NCBI GenBank assembly: GCA_035610365.1
Contig: CM069439.1
Location: forward strand, 9,610,001-9,674,000
Reading direction: 5' to 3'
DNA from: Aquatica leii
Taxonomy: Eukaryota > Arthropoda > Insecta > Coleoptera > Lampyridae
Length of the DNA stretch: 64,000 nt
Below, one piece after another: positions 49,592 through 61,730 of this stretch; within the stretch, counting starts at the first letter, position 1; every line of letters starts with the position of its first letter. A program made the translations under genes and the position numbers. The notes beneath the pieces were generated by a model. The model worked only from the letters and a program-made list of their open reading frames with translations. It searched no databases and was not told where the DNA came from.

Positions 49592-51086
49592 CAGGGTGTT
49601 AATCAAAAGACTTTACACACTTTAGCAGGTGATAGAAGAGATGAAAACAAGAAAAAAATTCTAATACACTTAGGTCCAATACTCAATGGTTTTCGAGATA
49701 GCGCTTTTACAAAAAAAACTACAACAAACAACGCATTTAGCACACTAAAGATATCGCAGAAGATGTTCAAACTGTCGTCCTTGCTCTTGTAAACAAAGTT
49801 GCAGCCGTCGTCAAAGAGACTCACGCACTTGATGGTAAACACCTAGAGTTCTTAGTTGTTGGCAGGCGTCTACAATTCGCTGCCAAAGTTCATCTTCTGT
49901 GTTCACTTCAGTGGCGTAAACAAGATCTTTTAAGTACACCAAACAAAAAAATCTAAGGGCGTTAGATCAGGAGATCTTGGTGGCCATGCGACAGGTCCTC
50001 CCCGGCCAATCCATCTGTTTTCGAACCGTTCATTTAAATAGTTTCTTACTATACGCGAAAAGTGGGCTGGAGCTCCATCATGCATAAAATACATGTTCAT
50101 AATAACATCTAATGGCACATCCTCCAGTAGATCGTTCAAATTGTCACGTAAAAAGTTTAGGTAGGATTGACCATTCAACCGATTCGGCAAACGAAATGGT
50201 CCAATTAAACAATCACCCACCATGCCTACCCAAACATTTATCGAAAATCCAAATTGATGATTTCTAACATGAATTGCGTGCGGATTTTCATCTGACCATT
50301 CGTGCATATTGTGAAAATTGAAAACTCCATCACGAGTAAAACATGCTTCGTCTGTAAACAGAATGTTCTCAAGAAAATTTGGATTTATGTTACTTTCATG
50401 TACCAGCCATTGGGAAAATTCGATACGCGGACGGTAGTCCGTCTCTCTCCGTAGATGATGAACGTTTTGTAAGTGATACGGATGAAGTAACTGTTCTTTA
50501 AGGGTCTGCCAAACAGATGCATGATTGACGCCGACAGCTCTACTTATTCGCCTGGTACTCACATGAGGATCATTATCTACAGCTTCCAAATAATGTCTTC
50601 GGTGTTTGGCGTACGTACTCTACGAAGTCTGCCACTGTCTGATTTTGACGGCTTAAAACAACCTGTTTCTCTTAACCTACGGTCGACTTCTTGAAAAGTT
50701 GGATGAGGTGAAATATGCCTCAAAGGATATCTCTGCTGATAAATTCGTCTAACTTCTCGCGAATTTCGATGAGCTTCGCCATAACTGCATATCGGCGTAC
50801 TCCGCACATGTAAATTGAACCATTGCAAAAATAAGACTAACTTAAATAGCAATAAGTAATTTCACCGTTACACTTGTTACAAAATGTTGATTGACATGTA
50901 TTCTGCGATTGTTCGTTTATCGCAGATAACGCGTCATCGCATTCATAAGAGGTGTAAATAAAAATTTAAAAATTCCATATCTTGAAAACCAATGAGTATT
51001 GGACCTAAGTGTATTAGAATTTTTTCTTGTTTTCATCTCTACTATCACCTGCTAAAGTGTGTAAAGTTTTTTTTATTAACACCCTG
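49592..51086 (-). mobile_element. mariner-like DNA transposon (DD41D), 1,495 bp with ~110-bp TIRs
   Basis: Both ends start CAGGGTGTTAAT and remain nearly identical as inverted copies for about 110 bp (49592-49704 and 50977-51086). A TA lies at each outer edge (49590-49591 and 51087-51088), the expected target duplication. It is inserted in the 3' untranslated tail of the LINE, whose remaining tail with GACAGACAGACAG resumes at 51089. The high similarity of the arms indicates a relatively recent insertion compared with the LINE. Confidence 0.9.
49720..50845 (-). pseudogene. DD41D mariner-type transposase, frameshifted
   Basis: The N-terminal frame (50852-50577) carries the helix-turn-helix region EVRRIYQQRYPLRH and FQEVDRRLRETGCFKP. 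A shift near 50592 leads to the long frame 50589-49930 with VSTRRISRAVGVNHASVWQT, catalytic FTDEACF, MHDGAPAHFS and SPDLTPLDFF. The last two catalytic Asp are 41 residues apart. Another shift at about 49930 and a stop near 49817 break the C-terminus (YLKDLVYATEVNTEDELWQR). The start also appears shifted: MVQFTCAEYADMQL lies in a different frame from YGEAHRNSRE. It is close to full length but has at least three frame breaks. Confidence 0.9.
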
Positions 51087-51140
51087 TATATATAAAGATA
51101 CCGACAGACAGACAGAAATAAATTAACAAAGAAAATTAGC
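51087..51140 (+). other. 3' tail of the interrupted LINE
   Basis: After the TA duplication the LINE tail resumes with AAAGATACCGACAGACAGAC and an A-rich end. The GACA run is consistent with a microsatellite-type LINE tail. Confidence 0.5.
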
Positions 51141-53730
51141 ACACTAAGCAGAAATTATATGCAAATTTGAATCAAAACCATTATTTCTGAACCTATAGAT
51201 AGAGCTTAAACTGTTGCATAAGAGCACCTTTTTCAAATAAGAAATGGTTCTTTATGCCTTATTATTTCAAATACAACAATTAATTTAAGCGCATAGTTAA
51301 TTAATTAAACAAAAGTTTGGGAAATCAATACTCCAGTTATGGCACAATCACATTTTTTCCTTTTTTGTTCATTGCAAAACAATTTAAATAAAAAACCCAC
51401 ATCCCAAAAAGCCATAAAAGATAGCTGTTTTTATCACAAAATATTCGAATAGTCAGAGAAAGGTAATTGAAAGTGATGGAAACTATATAATTGAGTGAAT
51501 AAATTATTTTCTTTGTAAATTAGTTATTATTCAGTTTATACAAAATCGTATAAAGACTTTTCTAATGACCCAATAATTTTAATAAGTAGAATTCCAATTT
51601 TAATTAATTGAAATGAAGTTTAATAGAAAAAGTAAAAGAAGACACCGCTGTCTTATTTTTTTTTTGGATAACTACAGCAAAGATACAATCAGGCAACATT
51701 ACGGTGCGTGCAATTGGATATAGAGCCGTTTATGGAGTGTGTTCAAACAATTGTAAATTATCAATGGTGCAATTACCCATTGTTTTAGAAGTATAAGACA
51801 GACTAACATATCCGGATCAATTTAAATCCGTTATATGCACTTTATCGATTTTGGGCGAGTGCATGTACGTACGCCAACTAAAAAACTTGGAACCTTAACA
51901 TTTTTATAATAACCTACATTGTAAATACCAAGATAATTGCGTATCTTTAAATAAACAATATTTTACGACTCTACACTTTGATATCGAGTGCTATTATGAT
52001 AAAAACTTAGAATCGTTCAGTCAAGTATGTATTAAGTGTAGGTCAATTTAAGTACGCAATTCTTAAATGTTCTTGAAGCAAGTATTCCAAATATGGCGAA
52101 CTAAAAACGTACAGGGTAGAATCTCTTAATGAATCATTTTTCCAACGTGTAAAATTAGTATATTTGTTTCGACGAGAAAATTACATTGACCTACCTACAC
52201 GTAATGTCACTATTAAGTCAATTTTCTAATGTTTAACAGAAAAGTAAAATTAGGTCAACACTTCAGGTGTTACGAAGCTAAAACACGAATTTCTTTTAAA
52301 AAATAACCATAAAGTCAAACGTTGAAAAATAATTGACAATGGACAATACTGAAAAAACGAAATAAAACCGTTACACTTAATTAGGTTTTTGGCGATTAAT
52401 AGTAATTCACAATCTTTAAGCTACCATAAAGAGTATCGAATTTTAAATTTATTGAATTCAATTCACTATAACTGTTCCGTGGTCATAGTTACGAACTTCA
52501 TTTAAAAATATAAAATAAGTTTTTGTGCTGCCCTCATTGAAACACGTTAGTGCAGTTACGTAATGGCGAAAAAAAACTTCTAGAGTTGCAAAGTAAAAAG
52601 TCAAAATGTATGTAAAATTATGCTTTGAAAATCAATTATTATTTAAGTAGAAGTTTGTGTCTGGTAGAAAATCTACTTAAAAGTTCTGAATTTTAGTTGA
52701 AATTAGAAGAAAACCGCGTTAAAAATTTTATAAATTCAAATATTAGAATATTACATCTTTAATACTACGCAAGACATTAGAATTTCAAAATTAACAGGTT
52801 TAGTTATTCGAAGCTGATTGCAGTTAATATTTTTACCTTTCTGAATGTTTTAGTATGTCAATAATGTTTATGTTTTATTTATGTTTGACTGAAACATAAC
52901 CATAATCGATCTGTCTGCAATGAACCGCACAGTTCGGAGTAAAATCGATTTGTTCCAGTCTAATGCGCCTTTTGCGGAATAACAATGTCGAGTTTAGCCA
53001 AAAAAATGTTATACCACTATATTTCTTAAAAATGAAGGGTCATTATGTTTCTATAAATCTCGCAATTTATTATTCTATTTTGTCATCCAAAAACAAACAT
53101 AGTTTCTCCTTCCAATGATCTGGTTTGTTTTTTGCACACTTTTGTAACGTTTTTCTGTTTACGGATTTGTTTAACTCGCACTATACGTTTATAAGGTTTG
53201 CATATTTGGCGATAGCTTTTAATGTATCCGATTTTTGTAACATCCATATCCTTTGTTCCAGTTTCTGATTTAATTTTGAAACATTTCAATAACCAGAATC
53301 AAACTATTCATTTGCGATTTGATTTAATCTGTATTTTTCTATCCATTTAACAACATTTTTTTGTAGTTATCCTTCACATATTTTCCGTATTTAAAGTGTT
53401 TAAAAATGTCTCTTGCACAAGTTTTTTCAATTTTTTAACCACAATCTATGTAAATACATATGTATATTGCATCATTCTTCTTGGCCTATATTGTAACTAT
53501 TATTTTCCATTCTTATAATGTAATGTACCATGTATATGTGATAACACTGGTAAGCAAAAATCTACTTTTTTGTGACAGATAAAACAGGGCATATGTTATG
53601 TTAAATTAGACTAGAAGAAGACGATTTTGGATTTACTCTACCGCCCATATATGGTGTCCTACAAAGTAGTGTATGTTATACTGAAACATATCAATAACGG
53701 TATGTTATATCAAAATTTTGTTGCGGATGG
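51141..53730. other. Gene-free stretch
   Basis: AT-rich. A lysine-rich minus-strand frame at 53083-53289 (68 codons) has no recognisable family. It lies beyond the C-terminal side of the relic at 53740-54050 and could be a further decayed part of it. Confidence 0.4.
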
Positions 53731-53739
53731 TTTACGGCA

Positions 53740-54060
53740 AATTTTTTTCCCTGCAGCATCCCAGATTTATATCCAGCAGATCCAGTTTACCTTGGTATGG
53801 TTTTTTCATGGTTACGACATCTTGTTGGAACTCCATGTTCGTCGCTTACAAGGCTGAAATTTGCCGGAAAGAAATGAAAACAAGCACGAACATCCAGAAA
53901 GTGCATTTTTAATGACATGTTGCATCTGATTTCTTTGTATGCAGTAAATACTTCAGTTACAAGATCTTCATAATTTTCAGATTTGACAAGTCCAAAAAAT
54001 TGGTCAACTGCTCTCCATGCTCTTAGTTTAACTTCAGTCAGCATATTGTCTAATTCGCCA
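53740..54060 (-). pseudogene. Relic of an uncharacterised insect repeat ORF (SDEHG type)
   Basis: The minus-strand frame 54044-53787 has AWRAVDQFFGLVKSENYEDL, RCNMSLKMHFLD and SDEHG. I associate this with an abundant uncharacterised protein family in insects and other invertebrates whose usual motifs are CNMSLKIHFLHSH, DFFPENLG and SDEHGERFHQD. After SDEHG the frame shifts, and a degraded MEKRYQGKW-like motif (MKKPYQGKLD) follows. The function is unknown, and high copy number suggests a transposon origin. The segment at 61270-61730 looks like an upstream part of the same family. Confidence 0.5.
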
Positions 54061-54097
54061 TGATCTCATAAATATACCCCTTTTTAATATTTGCCTA

Positions 54098-56313
54098 TTA
54101 TCTGTACGGCGAACAGATAGAGTTAAATCCCTCCCATCAAATACGCGCTAAATTTCAATAAATTTTTTTTATTGGTTAAAATTTTCAAGTCAGTATTACA
54201 ACAAACAAATAACATACTTCAGTTTGACCTGAGTTTAACCAGGTTTAACGTTCGACATTTTGGTTAATTTATTCGCAGTTTTAAGTTTTTGTTATTTCCA
54301 TTCATTTGACGAAATAGTATTTTTCAATACTTTGGAAGACATTTGTGTATATTCAGGTGCGTACTGAAATGATTCATTAAAGATTAACATTAAAGTTACA
54401 TTTTGTATTTTAGGTTATTCATTTAATTAATTATGGATCAAGCCATGGCCCTGTCGCCACCGAAAAAACGAACTTCTCGGCATTTTTCGATTGATGACAA
54501 GGAACGCATTGTAAATATCTTTAAAGCTAGTACCGAGGAACACCCCGATAGAGCTAAGACCCAAATTATCGAGTTTACTGCAAAAGCCGCAGGTAATTTT
54601 AATTAAGTCATTAATATTATCTATATCGATTACAATTTTAGGGGTGTGTGTCTCGAGTGTTTTCAATATTATTCGTGAATATCAAGAAACACATGACCTT
54701 CAAGCACCAAAAGTGTATCACAGACCCCGATCAGTTTTAGACAACATCGATGATGCCGCTAAAAATGCTATTCGACGTTTAATACATAGTTTTTTTGAAA
54801 GAAATGAACCGCCAACTCTGAATAAAATGTTAGCGGCATTGCATGAAAACGAAAATCTACCTCAATTGAAAAAGACTACGATGAGTTTGCTAATTAAAGA
54901 AATTGGATTTCGGTGAGTAAACAAATTGTTTATTTATACATCTTTTAATGTGATTGTGGTTTTGCATTATAGATTTTCAAAAAGATCACGCAATAGTATT
55001 CTTAAAGAAAAAAACGAGATCATTGCCTGGAGACGACGTTTTTTGCGAGAAATTCGAAAGTACAGGGAAGAGGGCAAGAAATTGTATTTTTTAGATGAAA
55101 CCTGGGTGAACGCTGGTCATACTGTAAGCAAAGTATGGAAAGACACAACAATCGTGACTCCGAGGCAAGCTTTCATCGAAGGATTAACCACAGGGTTAAA
55201 GGACCCTGCCGGCAAGGGAAATCGTCTTATAATACTTCATATAGGATCTGAAGACGGTTTTGTTGAGAATGGTTTGCTATGCTTTGAATCTAAGAAAACT
55301 GGTGATTACCATGAAGAAATGACCGGAGAAGTTTTCGAAAACTGGTTTTTAAAAATTCTAAGCCGTTTGGCTGAAAATTCTGTGATTGTGATGGATAATG
55401 CTTCTTATCATAGCAGGAAAACAGAAAAGATTCCAAATTCAGGAACGAAAAAAGCAGACATACAAGGTTGGTTGGAAAGCAAGTCGATTGTTTACCTACC
55501 AGATATGGTAAAAGCTGAACTTCTACTTCTTGTTAAAGAAGCTGCCATCATGCCAAAGTATGTAACTGATAAAATGGCAAAAGAACAGGGTCATACTGTT
55601 TTGCGATTGCCTCCGTATCACTGTGAATTCAATCCTATTGAGTTGATATGGAGTCAAATAAAAGGAGAAGACGCAAGAAACAATACAACCTTTAAAATAA
55701 AAGACCTTCGCCAATTATTTCAGCAAGTTGTAGGCAATGTATCTACAGAAAACTGGAAGAATGCAATTCGTCATGCACAAGCTAAAGAAGAAAGAATGTG
55801 GCAAACTGACATCGCAATGGGGATTGTAGTGGAACGTTGATAATTCGTGTGGAGGATGACTCTTCTTAATCTGAATCATCCTAAATGTCGATTTTTTAAC
55901 ACAAAATGTTATTGAAACTCCTATAAAATATGTCATAATTTTAGTTGGACAAATTTGTTAAAATGTAAAAATTTAATGAAGCGCTTGTTTATACGCGTTT
56001 TAAATGTTTAGTTGTTCCCTCTAAGTATTATTTGATAAATTTTTTAAATTAATCGTGTAACTGAATTAATATATAAAGTTGTAAACGTATTTATTTGTTA
56101 TAATAGAAATTTTTACTTTTGTACATTTATTGAAAATTATACGATTTCCTATGTACTTCAATCTTTAATGCCTATATTATACATTACATAGTTTTTGAAT
56201 TTTCGCGCTTTTACTAATTTGAGCCGTGTAAACTTGTCTCTTCATACATTGGTTTAAATTATCATACAAAATTGAAGGAGGGGCTTAACTTTATCTTTTC
56301 GCCGTACAGGGAA
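54098..56313 (+). mobile_element. Full-length IS630/Tc1/mariner-type transposon, ~2.2 kb
   Basis: The terminal inverted repeats read TTATCTGTACGGCGAA (left) and TTCCCTGTACGGCGAA (right, on the minus strand). They continue through AGATARAGTTAA and CCCTCC for about 35 bp. TA dinucleotides flank both ends (54096-54097 and 56314-56315), as expected for this superfamily. The only gene inside is an intact three-exon transposase. No other element in this window has both ends and an unbroken coding frame. Confidence 0.85.
54433..55840 (+). CDS. IS630/Tc1/mariner-superfamily transposase, three exons, 432 aa
   Basis: Exons 54433-54592, 54642-54912 and 54973-55840 join across two short GT-AG introns (49 and 60 bp). 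They give exactly 433 codons including the stop, with no frame break. The N-terminus (SIDDKERIVNIFK, VCVSSVFNIIREYQE) looks like paired helix-turn-helix DNA-binding domains. The catalytic Asp lies in YFLDETWVN (about residue 185), the second in VIVMDNASYHS (about 285), and the Glu in FNPIELIW (about 367). The last two are separated by 81 residues, far more than the 34-41 usual for Tc1/mariner. The extra segment (about 300-350) is lysine-rich. A DD82E family (Sailor) has been described, and this may be a relative. Confidence 0.88.
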
Positions 56314-56509
56314 TAACTAACTTTTAGAAATTTCAGTTTCAAATACAATAACCCTCTACCGTCCCAATCCCAATTTAATATACAGTGGTGGTAGAAATAC
56401 GTTTTTAAGATCAAGTAGTAGTTCGTTGCTATTTTTTTTAGACCTGGAGTTAGTGCTTGACATTGTGGCCATTTTTTATGTATATAGTGACAATCTCGTA
56501 CACGACTGC

Positions 56510-57150
56510 CCCATCACACAAGAAACCAGCTGCAGTTAAAGAAGAAGGAATATCACTTTTTTTTAAATGTGATTCAGTATCCAAACCTCTGAAGTTTTAC
56601 ATCCCTGAACAAGACTTCCACTAGACGACGCAAAAAAACTAAATGCGAGCGAAAAAAAGTCAATTTTAACAGCTCGCACAAATTATAAAAGAGTTTTGAA
56701 CACGGAAGAATCGAAAATTAAAAATAAATTCGAACCTCTGACACCAACACATAATAAAACTCAATCGCCACAAAACCTTGAAGAAAGAAGTAAATACTGC
56801 CACGGTGCACATGTCTTTCCACAGAAAGTTGAAGATCGCGCATTTAACTATGCCGCCTTCTCACCCTTGCCCGGTCAACATGCACACCCAAACGCCGAAG
56901 ACTACCATATTCCATTCCTGGTCCCACTGAATTCGTTCTCTGTACCATTGTAGTCAATTACGTCAGATGTGAGTGCTAACACAAAGTGAGAAGGATATAA
57001 ACGCAGCCCAAAACTATTAGGCCATCCGTGTTCTGCAAATCATTAATCTGCAATGGCCCTTGTGGAAGTGAAACGGTCTCTTAATCCTAAAATTCTAAGG
57101 CGATCTGTCGTTCTTGAACGGCGTTCTGTTTTATATTGTGTATACCTCCA
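56510..57150 (-). pseudogene. Tc1-like transposon relic, copy 1 (internally deleted)
   Basis: On the minus strand around 56960-56790 the peptide runs YRERIQWDQEW-like, then a VEDRHVHRGS-like degraded block. It corresponds to the segment around the first catalytic Asp of Tc1-type transposases and matches copy 2 (57750-57950). The C-terminal third that copy 2 retains is missing. The unit shares its right-hand sequence (AGCTGCAGTT, AAGAAGAAGG, TATCACTTTTT) with 57150-57185, so two related units lie in tandem. Confidence 0.6.
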
Positions 57151-58200
57151 GCTGCAGTTCAAGAAGAAGGGTTATCACTTTTTAAAAAATATAATTAAGC
57201 AAGGCTTCCACGACGCACCGTAACTCTGAAGTTAGAAACTTTACACCAACACATGATAAATCCCAATCTTGAAGAAGGAAATCAATTAGAGCAAGAGAAA
57301 GTCGCTATACCGTTTGTTAAGTAAAATATTTAAACAGCCGTTGAAATAAAAACTTGTACTGTTAATTAAGCAGAGGCACTGACAAAGGTAGGTAAGTAGG
57401 CACAAAATTAGTAATGAGTTGGACCTCCATGCTGGGCTATGCACTCATTAACACGCCTGGGCATACTCCTACCAAGATAACCAATTTCTTCCTGGAGAGT
57501 CTCATCCCACCTCAACGTGCCGCTACAGTTTTTGGAGATGGAGTAAGTTTTGGAATCGATTAATACATTGATGAAAGATCTGAAGATGACCAAGATATCA
57601 AATCGATTTGATTAAACTGAAAGTGATTTAACGTAACTCTGGCTACATGTGACCGTGCATCGTCTTGGAACAATGAATTTTAAAGGGTCCTGAGGTAGGG
57701 TAGAAAATGTGTTTCCACCACATCCGGTCATGTTGCCTTTAATACTATAACTGCCACGGTGAGGTGCACGTCTTTCCACAGAAAATTCAAGATCAACACG
57801 TCGCCTTCTCGCCCTTGCCCGTTCATCATGCATACCAAAACAGAATCGAAATTCTTCGCTGTAGACTACTGTATTCTATTCCTGGTTCTATTGAACTCGT
57901 TTTCTACACCATTTCAGTCGATTACGTCAGATGTGAGCGGTAAGCGAGAAGGTTATAAACGCAGCCCAAAACTTCTTACGCGACAATAATCGGTTCGTAT
58001 CCTATTAGGCCATCCGTGTTCTACAAATCATTGATCTGCATTCGCCCTTGTGAAAGTAAAACGGTTCATTAATCCCAGAAAAGACGGCGTCCTGTACTTC
58101 TTGTAGGGTCTGCTTGGAACCATGGCTACCAACAGCACAGCACATTATCAGACTCCCATTCGTATCAATTACCCGATAAACCAGGTATCAATCACTACTC
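57150..58200 (-). pseudogene. Tc1-like transposon relic, copy 2
   Basis: Minus-strand segments in several frames follow Tc1 order. VEHGWPNRIRTDYCR comes near 58010 and an NQEWNRVVFSDESRF-like zone near 57870, where the catalytic Asp is degraded. Then come ARARRRRVDLEFSVERRAPH (57833-57770), a QDDARSHVARVTLN second catalytic zone near 57650, and a C-terminus ending EEIGYLGRSMPRRVNECIAQ plus HGGPTHY before a stop near 57408. It has many frameshifts and stops. Confidence 0.75.
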
Positions 58201-58439
58201 AACACTTATCAAACTCGCTCATCTGATAAAAATTTGCGTTCCTTCTTACTCTAGGTATAATAAACGGATCAAAGAAACAATTATCAAAGGCTTATTGTAG
58301 CTAAAAATGTTAATTGTTACCTATCGTGTTTTAAAGAACAAAATATGACCAACATACTAATATACCTGACAAACTGATCGTTTTTTGTTTAAACTAAAGA
58401 AACCTATGTACAAAATATTACTGAAATAAACGATTTTTT

Positions 58440-58590
58440 ATTTTAATACAATTTCGCATTCAGGATAAGTAAATTTTTCACAAGACGAGCATTCGTTGCA
58501 GTGGACATCTTCATTGCCAAACCCAAAAAAAACATCCATTCGGTTTTGAAAGACAGCTGACAGTATGAACGGCGCATTTGCTTTAAAAGG
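58440..58590 (-). pseudogene. Unrecognised cysteine-rich C-terminal ORF fragment
   Basis: One minus-strand frame reads VFFGFGNEDVHCNECSSCEK then FTYPECEIVLK and a stop, directly followed by an AATAAA-like signal. The CxxC spacing looks protein-like, but I recognise no family. It could be a terminal exon or a transposon remnant. Upstream the frame closes near 58600. Confidence 0.3.
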
Positions 58591-58639
58591 GGATATATCT
58601 TTTTAGCGAATAAATTATAAAAACGAGGCAATTCTATTC

Positions 58640-61250
58640 ATAGTCTATATGCGTGCAGTAAAATTGCTCTATGTTACAATCATGTAAACAAAAAGCAACC
58701 TCAAAACCAAAACACATCCGATATATAAGAATCAACAATATCGGTATGCTAGAAAGCCTCATAAGTATTATTTTTACTAATTTTCAGTACATACACGTAA
58801 ACAACATTTGTAAACGTCAGTTACCACATACTTTTAAATGATGTAATACGCTTTTTGAACAATGATTTTCTCATAACTTTAGTAATTTTTTCAACAAATT
58901 ATTTTTGAAAAACCTGATTTTAATCCGGATTCATATACATTGAATAATTTAACCGAATCTTACGCCGAGGAGTTTAAACAAACAATTTTTTATGAATCTA
59001 TTTTGAAATGCAGCCTTAGGCAAATAAGGTATATAAAATTCTATCTATTGTCATAACTTGAATTCTATAAACAAATGACAAAAACACTATTAGCAGTAGG
59101 CGTTATGTACAAATATTTATTTTATTACTATTTAACATAACCGGACTGGAAAGTACAAAGTATGTGCTGAAATTTACTTAACCGTCGAAATCCGATTTAC
59201 CTTTCTATACTCTATATTTCTATGAATGTTTGCGACACCTTTCTCTCTATTTTTTATGTAATTGACAGAAGAAGTACGGTAAATATTAATAATTATTATG
59301 CGGCGACAAGAAGAAAACGAGTATCAAATTTCATCTTCTCCAGCTTTCGCTATCAATTTAACATGTAGTTATTGAAATGTATACAATAATTTCATAGATT
59401 GTTCGCGTCACAGCAAATTCTGTCAAAATAAAAAATGGTAATTGACGCTCAAGGTTGTATTATATACTTCCTCATTGCGTAATGACAAAATATTAATTTA
59501 CTTGTTGCGACGTTTTTTATTATATAAAATAAAACAATGTTCATCGCGTTTTTTTCGCAGTAATTTGAAACAAAACAGTGGGTAGTGCTTAATAATAAAT
59601 TAGAATGAAAGTTGGCAACTAAACATTCAGATCAAATAATTGTTAAGAAGTTAAAAAGAACTAGGACTGCAAATAAATTAAAAACTTGATAACAATTAAA
59701 CTCATTAAATTTGGATCGCGGCTTTCAAATTTCGAGACTATGGCATAAGAATGAACCTTCAATAAATTACTCACAGTCAAAAACGGTCAAATTTCTAGTT
59801 AAGTATAACAGGTAAAACAAATCTTAGTCAAACTAAATTAACCAAAAAGAAAAAGCTGAAAAATGATATTACACACTTCACTTTTTTTATTAGCAATAAT
59901 TCTTTGACATATTTATTTATATGCAGCAACAGATTTAGTTCATTGATAAAAAAAAATAAATTCTAGTTTCACTTTATTTGACAAATTACAAGAATTATGT
60001 AAGATCCTGTAAAAAAAATATATTAGAAAGTTGGGGCTGTTCAATATTGCTTACGTTTTTTTTATTTATTATAAGAACACCTTCACATCACGTGGAGTAT
60101 CTATCGTTAATAATAATTCAGGTGTTCCACTAAAAACTTTTGAAATCACAAAGTTAAAATGCCAATAATGTTTATTAATATTTATAAAAATTATCATATT
60201 GTGTATATTAAATTCAAGGTTCTTGTTAATAATAAAGACTATGGTAATAAAAAGTCGTTTCATTAAATCTTAAACTCTCAAAAAAAAAAGATATATCATA
60301 AATGATCCAGGAACATGCAAGATAGCAACGTAGCCAAAATAAATTGGTGAATTATACGCGTGTATAAAATACTTAACCAATAATAGAAGAACAAACAAAG
60401 CTGAAAAACAAACTAGGAAGAGGAAAAATAAATCGTAGTTTCACCTGTTTTGAGATTAGAGAAATCTTCTTTGTTTTATTTAAATAATTAAGCATTTATA
60501 TTTAGCATTTCTTATAATTTTATTTTGAAAGAAAATATAGAAATATCGTTTCAGCCTTATAAAATTAGGTTAAAAGATTCTAGAAAATCTTCAATAAGAA
60601 AAACGAAAAAAAAATCGTCAAAACCCAGTATTGCCCCTAGATAGAAGCAACTGAAAATAAACATTAAATATTTTTTGGTTTACTGCTGATGTCAAGTGTC
60701 CTAGAAAATGGCTCACCATTGTTCACGTGTGCGACTAACTAGAATAGACTTAACTTTAGGTTTTGACTTCAAAACTAATCGACAAGAAAAAAATCTGAAC
60801 AATTTAGATGATGACTCAATCCAAATCCACTAAAATCTATGTTTCAAAACCAGATAAATAATAAAAACTTCTTACTTTTGTGTCAGAAATCTTTACACTG
60901 TCAAAAGACCAAAATAGCATTTTGTTTTAATTTTCTTGATAAAACTTGTGAGTTTTTTTTTGTAAAAAATAGTTTTGAACAAAGTTGTGAGAATCATTTG
61001 CCTAAGTATAAACATTTGAGATAAATACTAGAATGTTTAATTAGTATCAAAAATCCAAAAACAGTTAACAGTAGACAAAAAAATGTTACCTTCTCAAATG
61101 AGAAACCAGCAATAATCTCACATCAAGACGGGATCCTACCTAATATCTTGATAGAACCTTTCCCCCTGGTTATCACTCTATCTTAAATTAGCAGGAAATA
61201 AATCCAAATCTTACTGCAAAAATTAACTTTGAGCCACATTCGGAACCATA
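58640..61250. other. Gene-free stretch
   Basis: AT-rich sequence with no coding, RNA or repeat structure that I can support. Confidence 0.5.
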
Positions 61251-61269
61251 ATTTTTTTATAGTTGTCTA

Positions 61270-61730
61270 GTAAATGTTTGCAAACATGATGCCAGTTCTA
61301 ATCATTGATGGTACGTTCAAAATCTTGGTCTTTAAAAAGCTTCCTAATTTGTGCACCAAGAGATATTCCTTCGCGAACTTTAGCATCAAGCAGATTTGGA
61401 AACTTATCCCTTAACACTAGAACCCCACTGAATATAAATACCTAAAAGTGCCACTTGTGGTCAAATTGACCCTTTCTATGAAATAACAGTTTAAAGTCGG
61501 AAATAAATTTTATTTTGAAAAATCTAAGTTGGAACGTTTTAAATTTCACGAAGAGTCAAATTGACCCCTTCGGTAGTTCCAGTGTTAAATATTTAAAACA
61601 ATTGCCCCTTCTTTTTCTAGTGTTTTCAAAAACTGTTTATCCAATCCTAATTTAATGTGTAAAAAAAACACAATCACCAAATTAGAATCCACCAACGACT
61701 TTTTATATTAAATTTTTCAGAAACAATGTT
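61270..61730 (-). pseudogene. Relic of the same uncharacterised repeat ORF, split by a MITE
   Basis: The minus-strand peptide at about 61660-61590 has HIKLGLDKQFLKTLEKEGA. After the MITE it resumes at 61410-61290 with KFPNLLDAKVREGISLGAQI and RKLFKDQDFERTIND, then a stop. From memory these blocks lie upstream of the CNMSLK...SDEHG region seen at 53740-54050 in one uncharacterised insect protein family. The MITE at 61411-61588 splits the frame. Confidence 0.5.
61411..61588. mobile_element. piggyBac-like MITE, 178 bp
   Basis: Bounded by TTAA on both sides (61411-61414 and 61585-61588). The inverted ends are CACTAGAACCCC and, on the other strand, CACTGGAACTACC. The interior carries inverted GGTCAAATTGACCC and GTCAAATTGACCCCTT blocks. 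TTAA duplication with short inverted ends is the piggyBac signature. No coding sequence is present. Confidence 0.8.

Noticed and set aside
54427-54666. 79-codon minus-strand frame over the start of the intact transposase
   Set aside because: Shadow of transposase exon 1 and intron 1 on the other strand, with no independent support.
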